Source: Calothrix membranacea FACHB-236 (GTDB taxonomy: Bacteria > Cyanobacteriota > Cyanobacteriia > Cyanobacteriales > Nostocaceae). Taken from it: 64,000 bases of DNA. The stretch is taken from NCBI RefSeq assembly GCF_014696315.1, contig NZ_JACJPX010000022.1, forward strand, positions 43,224 to 107,223, in the 5' to 3' direction. Made by a program: the position numbers and the translations under genes. The notes below the pieces were generated by a model. That model was not told the DNA's origin, did no database searches, and saw only the letters and a list, made by a program, of their open reading frames with translations. The stretch's first letter is position 1. Each line of letters starts with the position of its first letter. Below are positions 38,619 to 46,677 of the stretch, piece after piece.

Positions 38619-41333
38619 TTAACTCCTGGGAACAGCAGCACAGGTTAATGATGATTGCGCTGGAACAGGAGATTTATCAGCAACTAGCTCAATTTTGCCC
38701 TCAGCATTGCGATACCAGCTTGTAGCTTGTACAACAGGCTGTGTAAGTGTTGGTACTTGTACCGCTACCGCACGCGGTTGGCGGAATGCAGAGATATCAC
38801 GGATATCATCCCAAGCGCGATCGTCGATGACTTGCTCCAGGGGATTTTGCGGTACGCCACCCCGACCTGTAGCCACAAAACTACTGCCTTGACTACCCGC
38901 GCAACCTGTCGCAATTTGCTGTGATGGATCGGTGACATTTGCTGGTAATTCAACTAAGCCAGAATTGGGATCGACACCGACAGTATCAACTTGAACCACA
39001 CCGCTCACTCCAAATTGCGAACTGGCAGTGATGTCACTATTAGGTGTGAGTTGGTCTTGAAACTGCAATCCAAAGATACTGTGAGTAGTAATATCGATAT
39101 TTCCTCCGCTACCCAGCACAGCATTGGCAGAAATATCGCTGTTTTCTGCAGGGACAGCAACAATCGACCCGGCATTAATTTCAATGTTGCCCCCTGTGGA
39201 AGTACCACGAGCATTGGTAATAATGTTACTGCCATGCCGCAACAATACAACATCACTGGCCTGAAGCCGGATATTACCACGACTACCACCATTAACTTCG
39301 GCTCGCAAACTCCCTTGATTATCCAAGAAGATATTACGGGCATTGATATTGAGGTTACCTGCATCCCCTGTGCCAGAATTGCTCACACTTATTTCTGCGC
39401 CATCACTAACGCTCAAGCTGTCAGTTGTGATATTGACTGAGCGTGCGGTAAAGGCATTTGCCGAGGATGCGGTGATGGTACTGGGCAGTATTTGACCATC
39501 AGCTAAAGGTTGAGATTTGCCCTGCACGTCAATATAATTAACCTGTAAATTCACGCTGCCAGCAGAGCCTTGACCTAGGCTGGATGAAGTTACCTGACCA
39601 CCGTTAAAAATACGCAAGCGATCGCCCTCTATGGTGATATTTCCTCCTTGACCGACAGCATTCTTACCTACTGCAACAGTAATGCCACTAACTGTATTGC
39701 TAAAACTATCGATGAATGGTTGACTAACTTCTACATTCTTGGCATTAATCTCTATATTTCCCGCTTTACCTGCACCTGATAAAGCACTAGATACAGCTCC
39801 TCCATCTGCTATTTTTAAATCTCCAGTTTTGATGGTGATATTGCCTCCTTGACCATCTGCATAAGGTTGAATTGAGCTGATGACAGCACCAGTCAGTCCA
39901 GAAGGTGTAACTCCTTGAATATCCAGGCTCTCGCTAGCTTGGATTGAGATGTCGCCAGATTTACCAGTGGTGATTAAGCCAAAGCCAAGTAAATCAGTAC
40001 TAATGCGACCTCCATTCAGCAACTGCACGCGATCAGCCTCAATGGTGATTTTGCCGCTATTATTCCTGTCACCACCATTTACTAAAGTGGTAATAGCGCT
40101 AGGGCGAAAATTAGCAATATTGGTAAAAGGGGAGATAAATGGGTTGTATCCATTCACTTCTACATCCTTGGCATGAACGGTAATATTTCCCGTATTAGAA
40201 TCTGTGATTGGGGTAAGTATCAAAAAAGTGGAGAAGTCAAAAATAAAGCCATTATTAATAGATTGTAACCAAGCTCCATTTGCAATTCGTAAACGCTCAG
40301 TTTCAATGTTAATGTCTCCTGCCTTTGCTCCAGTATCAAATACACTAGTGAATAATCCAGAAGTTTCATAATTCTCAGGTGCAGAGGCTCCCAACAAATC
40401 TACAAATTCTGTAGTTTTGACTGTAATACCTTCACCTTGACCAAATTTATTAGTACCAGAACCAATTCCCGAACCATCCTGAAGTGTCAAACCGCGCCCC
40501 CGAATGTTGATGGCTCCACCATTGATCCCAGTAGTATCAATGAGTGAGGATTGTTTGAGGGTAACTATTCCCCAATCAGCTGCAGTGGGACTAGTGAATT
40601 GCAATCCGGCTTGATCATTCAACCCAACCTCAGCATTTTGCAAGGCCCATAATTCAACTCTGCCATCGGGATTGGCAAGGCTAGTATTATCAATATCTAT
40701 TTGACTACCCACCAACGCCACAGTTTGAGCTTTGAATATTTGCGAGGGGCGAAACAAGAAGTTGAGGGCTGGTGTTCCTTGAGAGCTAATTTTTCCCGCA
40801 TTCGCTCCCATTTGCAGCCCCACTGGTACACTCATAGTTAATAATGGCGGTGGTGTAGCTTCAGTGGCATTAAACTTGAACCCGTCTGCAAATTTGATGC
40901 TATCAGCAGTTGTGCCCACAAATGAACCACTAATATTGATACTGGCGTTCGGCCCAAACATAATGCCACTAGGATTGAGCAAAAATAGGCTGACAGCATT
41001 GTTATTATTAATCGTCCGAATCATGCCATCAATATGAGAAACAGTACCCCCTGTAACACGGCTAAAGATGTTGGAAATGTTGGGTGTATTGATTAAATCG
41101 AATGTGGCTGAACCGTTCGTGGGAACAGAAAACTGCTGAAAACTATGAAATAAGTTATTACCAGCCGCACTACCATTAATGATGCTGAAATCATTGTCGC
41201 TTTGAGTGACAGTGGTGTTGAGAGTACCGTCAGTAGTCACTTGGGCATTGGCATAGCTACTCCCTATGAGCATTGCACCCAATGGCAGAAGCATTATATT
41301 TATTAAACCTAACCAAACAAAAGTTGCTTTCAT
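38619..41333 (-). CDS. TPS-type secreted exoprotein TpsA1 (haemagglutination-activity domain)
   Basis: The 904-residue protein has a signal peptide ending SSYANA, a TPS secretion domain (residues about 33-160; SLFLLNPSGIMFGPNASINI, GSFVGTTADSIKF) and a long beta-helix body of about 20-residue units such as GNITIKTGDLKIADGGAVSS. The shared C-terminal module follows: GVDPNSGLVELPANVTDPSQ, IATGC, ATGRGGVPQNP, then LTCAAVPRS. Such proteins are exported across the outer membrane by a TpsB partner, which is not in the window. By its FLFR and VELWALQN segments it groups with TpsA3 and TpsA8. In this copy the C-terminal RSDRTWSD motif is diverged to DDRAWDD. It is the copy closest to the CHAT gene. 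Confidence 0.93.
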   Translation of the reverse strand: MKATFVWLGLINIMLLPLGAMLIGSSYANAQVTTDGTLNTTVTQSDNDFSIINGSAAGNNLFHSFQQFSVPTNGSATFDLINTPNISNIFSRVTGGTVSHIDGMIRTINNNNAVSLFLLNPSGIMFGPNASINISGSFVGTTADSIKFADGFKFNATEATPPPLLTMSVPVGLQMGANAGKISSQGTPALNFLFRPSQIFKAQTVALVGSQIDIDNTSLANPDGRVELWALQNAEVGLNDQAGLQFTSPTAADWGIVTLKQSSLIDTTGINGGAINIRGRGLTLQDGSGIGSGTNKFGQGEGITVKTTEFVDLLGASAPENYETSGLFTSVFDTGAKAGDINIETERLRIANGAWLQSINNGFIFDFSTFLILTPITDSNTGNITVHAKDVEVNGYNPFISPFTNIANFRPSAITTLVNGGDRNNSGKITIEADRVQLLNGGRISTDLLGFGLITTGKSGDISIQASESLDIQGVTPSGLTGAVISSIQPYADGQGGNITIKTGDLKIADGGAVSSALSGAGKAGNIEINAKNVEVSQPFIDSFSNTVSGITVAVGKNAVGQGGNITIEGDRLRIFNGGQVTSSSLGQGSAGSVNLQVNYIDVQGKSQPLADGQILPSTITASSANAFTARSVNITTDSLSVSDGAEISVSNSGTGDAGNLNINARNIFLDNQGSLRAEVNGGSRGNIRLQASDVVLLRHGSNIITNARGTSTGGNIEINAGSIVAVPAENSDISANAVLGSGGNIDITTHSIFGLQFQDQLTPNSDITASSQFGVSGVVQVDTVGVDPNSGLVELPANVTDPSQQIATGCAGSQGSSFVATGRGGVPQNPLEQVIDDRAWDDIRDISAFRQPRAVAVQVPTLTQPVVQATSWYRNAEGKIELVADKSPVPAQSSLTCAAVPRS

Positions 41334-41811
41334 CAGTCAGTCTCTACTTACCTATTATAGAGCCAGTTCAATATAAGCAGTTGATAAAAAATCTGTTATT
41401 TAAAGCGAAGATGTAGCGCCATATCTAATATGGGCTATGCCTACCCAAAAAACTGTGCCTGAAACTTTTTTATGTGCATATAATTTATTTTTATCAACTA
41501 AATATTGAGTGAACTGACTCTGAATGTATATTTCCCAAAATAATATTGCTTGTAACAGAGAGACATTGAGAGATTGAGTGATTAACCAAAAATAAGCGTA
41601 TAAAGGTAGAAGCAGGTTAAAAGCTAATAAATAAGTAAAATCTATGGTTCAACATCTGATTTATTACTTATTTTTGGGAACTATAAGCCAATAATGGAGG
41701 CATACTAGAGTCTGCGAATAATTCAAGTTAATTGTCAAAAGACAGGTATAACTTGCTTTTGTTATCGACAGCAGAGGAACGCTGGCAACTATATTTGCCA
41801 AGGGATTAAAA
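41334..41811. other. Divergent promoter region between TpsA1 and the plus-strand kinase
   Basis: The 478 bases are AT-rich with no recognised repeat apart from short AT tracts. They must hold the TpsA1 promoter and that of the receiver-kinase at 41812. GAGACTGACTG precedes the TpsA1 ATG. Confidence 0.5.
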
Positions 41812-43026
41812 ATGATAAAAGATAGTTCTGCCAAATTAAAGCATATTCTTTTAGTAGATGATAATCCTCATAATCTGAAAGTATTATCGGAAATGATCAA
41901 CGGCTGTGGCTGGAAAACATTAATGGCTACAGATGGAGAATCAGCTATTGAGCAAGCAAGATATGCTCACCCTTATTTAATCATGCTAGATGTGATGATG
42001 CCGGGAATCGATGGGTTTGAAACTTGTCGTAGGTTGAAGGCTGATTATGGTACTGAGAAAATTCCAATTATCTTTATGACGGCTTTATCTGATACTAGCA
42101 GCAAAGTTCAAGCGTTAGAGTTAGGAGCAGTCGATTACATTTGCAAACCCTTCCAAGAAAAAGAAGTATTAGCAAGGGTGAAAACTCATGTTTCGTTGTA
42201 TTCATTACAGGTGGAATTGGAAGAACTTGTCCAAGAACGTACTGCTGAACTGATTAAGGCTAAAGACAAAGCAGAAATTGCCAATCGAGCAAAAAGTAAT
42301 TTTCTTTCGGTGATGAGTCATGAACTGCGTACTCCTCTTAATGCCATCTTGGGTATGACTGAAGGGTTAAAAGATGAAATTTTTGGTACTATCAACGAGG
42401 AACAAAAACAAGCACTATTAACTATTGAACAGAGTGGAGAACATTTGCTGGCATTAATCGACGATATTCTCGATGTATCCAGAATTGAAAGAGGAACAAT
42501 AGAACTGGAACTAACATCGGTTAATATTGAAGAAATTTGTAAAGATGTTATTTCAATAATTAGTCAACAAGCAGTAAAAAAAGATATTCAATTAGTTGCA
42601 GAAATTCAGCCCAATTTAAATAAAATTACAATTGACAAGCAACGCATAGCTCAATCAATAATATATTTACTGAGTAATGCAGTTAAATTTACTCCTAAGG
42701 GTGGTAAGGTTACACTAACAGTTGAATCTGTTCCCACATCAGTTTATCAAACAGAAATTAAATATATTGACTGTACGCAAAATCATCATCCTTGGCTGGT
42801 AATATCTGTAACTGATACTGGCATTGGCATAGCCACAGAAGATATTGACAAACTCTTTCAACCTTTTGTGCAATTGGATAGCGGTTTGAGCCGTCAATAT
42901 GAAGGTAGTGGATTAGGGCTAGTTTTAGTCAAGCAAATTGTTGAACAACATGGCGGTAATATCTGGGTTCATAGCGAGGTTGGGAAAGGAAGTTGCTTTT
43001 TTATTGAGGTTCCTTTACTGAGCTAA
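41812..43026 (+). CDS. Receiver-histidine kinase inside the exoprotein array
   Basis: The 404-residue protein has an N-terminal receiver ([61 protein letters not shown]), a coiled coil, HisKA with [15 protein letters not shown] and an ATPase domain (IYLLSNAVKFTPKGG, TDTGIGIA, GSGLGLVLVKQIVEQHGG). The receiver is almost a copy of that in the minus-strand kinase at 30162, but the DHp/ATPase types differ ([15 protein letters not shown] here, GHEINNP there). It is the only plus-strand gene between 30.2 and 63.9 kb and is convergent with TpsA2 (75-base gap). Confidence 0.93.
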   Translation: MIKDSSAKLKHILLVDDNPHNLKVLSEMINGCGWKTLMATDGESAIEQARYAHPYLIMLDVMMPGIDGFETCRRLKADYGTEKIPIIFMTALSDTSSKVQALELGAVDYICKPFQEKEVLARVKTHVSLYSLQVELEELVQERTAELIKAKDKAEIANRAKSNFLSVMSHELRTPLNAILGMTEGLKDEIFGTINEEQKQALLTIEQSGEHLLALIDDILDVSRIERGTIELELTSVNIEEICKDVISIISQQAVKKDIQLVAEIQPNLNKITIDKQRIAQSIIYLLSNAVKFTPKGGKVTLTVESVPTSVYQTEIKYIDCTQNHHPWLVISVTDTGIGIATEDIDKLFQPFVQLDSGLSRQYEGSGLGLVLVKQIVEQHGGNIWVHSEVGKGSCFFIEVPLLS

Positions 43027-43101
43027 TACCATTTTGGATTGAGAATTGCCATTTGGTTGAGACTTCTGTGAATCCATCTGTCGCAATCATGTTCTAGCAA
43101 A

Positions 43102-45582
43102 TCAACTCCTGGGAAATGCGGCACAAGTTAACTGTGGTTTGATATCTACAGGAGATGGTGCTGCGACTAACTCAATTTTGCCATCAGCGCGACGATGCCA
43201 AGATGTAGCCTGCATAAGAGGCTGTGATGGTTGGGGTACTTGGGCTTGTGATGGTTGTGTTTTATGGAATGCAGAGATATCACGGATATCTGACCAAGTG
43301 CGATCGCTCCTTACTTCCTGAGTAGGATTTTGCGGTACACCACCACGTCCAGTGGCTACAAATTTACTGCCGTCATCGCTGGCGCAGCCTGTAGCAATTT
43401 GCCGCGATGGATCTGTAATATTTGTAGGTAGTTCAATTAAGCCAGCATTTGGATCGACACCTATATTATTGATTTGCACTGTGCCATTAACACCAAATTG
43501 GGAACTAGCAGTAATGTCATTTTCCGGGGTGAGTTCGGGACGAAATTGCAATCCAATCATCCCTTGAGTGATGATTTGGATATTACCGCCCATTCCTAGA
43601 ACTGCATTAGCAACAATATCGCTGTTTTCTAATCCGACAATGATCGGAGCATTGATATTGATATTACCGCCATTACCATTAGCGCCTGCGGTAGTTGCGA
43701 TCGCACTATTGTCACGCAGCATTAATAACTTCCCTACTTGTAAGCCAAGATTACCGCCATTGCCTGATTCTGTTTGTGCCTGGATGCTTGCTTGACGGTC
43801 TAAAACGATGGTATTAGCTGTGATATTGAGATTGCCACCATTGCCGCTACCTTGACTAGTAACACCAACAGTTCCGCCATCTGCTAATATCAAGTTGGGT
43901 GTGGAGATAGTTGCATTACCAGCATTAGCTATTAGTACATTTGGCAGACCAAATCTATGTTCTAATACTTGCTGCAATTGCGGAGGTAAGTGCAGTACAG
44001 ATGAGTTAATACTGCTGTTATTACTCTGACTGCGGCCACGAACCTCAATGGATTCTGTGGTATGAATGTTCAAATCGCCCCCATTACCTGAATAGAATGT
44101 AGTTGCCGCAACTACTCCCCCATCGATAATTTGTAACCTAGCTGTATCCAGCGTTAAGGTTTTAGCGTTTCCGGTTGCCAAAGTGATGGAGCTAATATTG
44201 CTGTATACTCCATAGGAACTTTCTCCCATAACTGTGGTATTTTTGTTGCTCACTGTAACTTCACCACTAGAGCCACTGCTAAATGTAAATGAAGATAATG
44301 AGGCTCCATCTGATACTACTAAACTATTACCATTGACGAAGACATTGCCAGCATCTCCATAGCCATAGCTACCAGTGCTAAGACTACTAACACCAGTTGG
44401 ATTGATTGGTGAAAAGCCAGATATTTCAATTGCTGCTGCCTCAATCTGGATATTGCCACTCACAGCCGTTCCCAAGGTTGTAGTATTCAACCCTGCGCCT
44501 TCCTGGAGTGTTAGCTTGGGAGTAATCACGCTGACATTGCTGCCAGATCCGATACCGAAAGTTTCACTGCGAATCCCACTCCAAATGGCTGCATCAGTTG
44601 CACCAATCATATCGATGGTGCTGGATGCTTGCAAGTGAATTTCTCCGCCAGGTAAATAACCAAAATTTTGCGACAGTACCAGCGAACCATCAGTAAACTC
44701 AATATTTCGCCCTCGCACCTGTACAGAACCCGCATTAACTCCACTCACATCTAATAGTGACTTTTGTGCTAGCTGAATATCGCCAAAGCTTTGCCCATTT
44801 TCATAACCCAAAGTATAGCCCTGTGCGATTGGTGTCAAGCTAACTAGTCCTGCACCACTCACACTGCCTAATTCTATTCGTCCTTGTTGGGCAGTAAGAG
44901 TTGCGCCATTCAAATTCAAATTTCCACCCACCAAAGCGAGGGTTTTTCCTGGCTGTACCCGCAATTCTGTAGCGCTGGGAATTACAGTGATAGGGGGCTG
45001 TCCACTGGGACTGCTCAAAGAGTGTCCTGTACCTTGAACGGTGATTGATGCAGGATTGCTACCCATTTGCAACCCAATGGGAACATTAATGCTCAATAGT
45101 GGCGTAGTTTGGGGATTAATGGCGCTAAACTCAACACCATCACCAAATTTGATGCTATTGGCAGTTGTAGCAATAAACGAACCCCCAATGTTGAGTTGGG
45201 CATTAGCTCCAAAGATAATGCCGCTAGGATTGATTAAAAAAAGACTGACGGGGTTGCTATTATTTGCCGTTTGAATTAAGCCATCAATATTAGAGATATT
45301 ACCGCCAGTAACGCGGTTAAAGATTGTAGAAATATTGGGCGTGTTTCCCAAATCAAAAGTAACTGAACCATTTGTAGGCACCGAAAACTGCTGGAAACTG
45401 TGAAATAGGTTATTGTTGGCAACAGTACCGTTAGTAATAGTGAAATGATTATCTGTTTGAGAAACAGTAGTATTGAGTGTGCCATCTGAGGCGATTTGGG
45501 CGTTGGCAAAACCACACCACAATACTATTCCACTTGTCAGCAATCCATTAATCAAACACCAGCCAGCAGAGAGTGCTTTCAT
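43102..45582 (-). CDS. TPS-type secreted exoprotein TpsA2
   Basis: About 826 residues from ATG 45582 (the frame opens three bases earlier at a GTG). The signal peptide ends GFANA, and the TPS domain contains SLFLINPSGIIFGANAQLNI. The beta-helix body includes GRIELGSVSGAGLVSLTP and GKTLALVGGNLNLNGATLTA, shared almost unit by unit with TpsA4 (VYSNI, LTLDTARLQIIDGG). The C-terminal module is present: LPTNITDPSRQIATGC, ATGRGGVPQNP, RSDRTWSDIRDISAF, LTCAAFPRS. It is separated from TpsA1 by the opposing kinase gene. A passenger or adhesin role is inferred from the family. Confidence 0.93.
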   Translation of the reverse strand: MKALSAGWCLINGLLTSGIVLWCGFANAQIASDGTLNTTVSQTDNHFTITNGTVANNNLFHSFQQFSVPTNGSVTFDLGNTPNISTIFNRVTGGNISNIDGLIQTANNSNPVSLFLINPSGIIFGANAQLNIGGSFIATTANSIKFGDGVEFSAINPQTTPLLSINVPIGLQMGSNPASITVQGTGHSLSSPSGQPPITVIPSATELRVQPGKTLALVGGNLNLNGATLTAQQGRIELGSVSGAGLVSLTPIAQGYTLGYENGQSFGDIQLAQKSLLDVSGVNAGSVQVRGRNIEFTDGSLVLSQNFGYLPGGEIHLQASSTIDMIGATDAAIWSGIRSETFGIGSGSNVSVITPKLTLQEGAGLNTTTLGTAVSGNIQIEAAAIEISGFSPINPTGVSSLSTGSYGYGDAGNVFVNGNSLVVSDGASLSSFTFSSGSSGEVTVSNKNTTVMGESSYGVYSNISSITLATGNAKTLTLDTARLQIIDGGVVAATTFYSGNGGDLNIHTTESIEVRGRSQSNNSSINSSVLHLPPQLQQVLEHRFGLPNVLIANAGNATISTPNLILADGGTVGVTSQGSGNGGNLNITANTIVLDRQASIQAQTESGNGGNLGLQVGKLLMLRDNSAIATTAGANGNGGNININAPIIVGLENSDIVANAVLGMGGNIQIITQGMIGLQFRPELTPENDITASSQFGVNGTVQINNIGVDPNAGLIELPTNITDPSRQIATGCASDDGSKFVATGRGGVPQNPTQEVRSDRTWSDIRDISAFHKTQPSQAQVPQPSQPLMQATSWHRRADGKIELVAAPSPVDIKPQLTCAAFPRS

Positions 45583-46020
45583 CACTCGGTTCCCTATCTA
45601 ATACCTAATATTTAAGGTTCCCGAAATGGCATAGCTGTGAACATTTAACTAAAGCAGGTTTCACCTTTATGCTTTCAGATGAAATGTACTCATAAGCTAT
45701 TACGCATTTAAATTGTATATTTTGCACTCAGGTTGTCAAAAGCCCAAAATCCAAGCCAGCCTTGAAATTTGATAATTACAGACGCGATTAATCGCGCCTA
45801 TACGAGCATTAACAGTCCTAACGCCAGAATATTTCATCTAGTACACTGCGGCGTAAATAAAACTACCCTTTACAATTGTTAAAAGCCTTGATAAATGAAC
45901 CTTTTGACTTTTGACTTTTGACTTCCGCGCAGCGGTACTAGGTGCGTATCAGCTTACCAATTTGAAGGACAAAGTACAGCAGTTTGCCATCCAATTAAGT
46001 ACACAACTTGAGAATTAAAA
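45583..46020. repeat. Intergenic region with palindrome and dispersed repeat copy 2
   Basis: AGACGCGATTAATCGCG at 45780-45798 repeats the palindrome at 14277-14296. The stretch 45838-45925 (CTAGTACAC, CGGCGTAAATAAAACTAC, AAGCCTTGATAAATGAA, TTTTGAC units) matches 26562-26661. The upstream part holds the TpsA2 promoter. Confidence 0.75.
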
Positions 46021-46629
46021 TCATATTTCGGGGAAAATACCAGTGGCTAAAATACCAATAATTTTATTTACATCTTTAAGATAATACTCGCTCAAATCAA
46101 TGCTTAATATCTGCTCTTCTAGCTTCATAAATTGCCAAATACTACCCGTTGTCACTGCACCATATATTGTTTTTATTTCTGTTGACCCTTGCTGATGATT
46201 AAAAATTTGGGCTGCAACCATTTCGGCTGCACATTGACCTAAACTCGCATTGATATTCTCTTTCTTCGCTTTAACAACTGTAATTACTGGTGCTGTTAAA
46301 ATCAACATTTCTGGAGACTTGGTAATAATAAAATCACAAGTTCCATTTAATCCTTTGCTATTGTCAACGGTAAAATCTATGCCAGAGAATATACTAATTT
46401 GCTCTTTTAGCTGTCGGCGCAAATTGAGTAAAATCAGGGCAATTATTAATTCAGAGCGGGCTTTTTCACTATTACTAGCCAAAGCGATCGCCAAATTATA
46501 ATTGAGAGTTTCTATCAGTAAATTACTGGCGCTTAATTCCGCAGCAGCAGCAAAAATATCGCGTTGCTCTACTGTAGTTAAGCCAAAAGATTGTTTGGCT
46601 TGAGCTAAACTAAACTCACTATAGGACAT
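46021..46629 (-). CDS. Uncharacterised PD-(D/E)XK-like protein with altered active site
   Basis: The 202-residue protein has an N-terminal helical half (RDIFAAAAELSASNLLIETL) and a C-terminal alpha/beta half: NGTCDFIITKSP, LTAPVITVVKAKKENINASL, GQCAAEMVAAQIFN, TIYGAVTTGSIWQFMKL. The D-xxx-(E)xK-xxx-GQ spacing resembles restriction-endonuclease-like folds in which the middle strand reads VEAK. Here it is VVKAKK, so the catalytic Glu appears to be Lys. It may be an inactive relative. It begins 48 bases after TpsA3 on the same strand with AAGGA before the ATG, so co-transcription is likely. Family identity is tentative. Confidence 0.6.
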   Translation of the reverse strand: MSYSEFSLAQAKQSFGLTTVEQRDIFAAAAELSASNLLIETLNYNLAIALASNSEKARSELIIALILLNLRRQLKEQISIFSGIDFTVDNSKGLNGTCDFIITKSPEMLILTAPVITVVKAKKENINASLGQCAAEMVAAQIFNHQQGSTEIKTIYGAVTTGSIWQFMKLEEQILSIDLSEYYLKDVNKIIGILATGIFPEI

Positions 46630-46677
46630 AGAGCTATCCTTGAGTTCAAGGAATTTTTAATTAAATACTTAATTATA

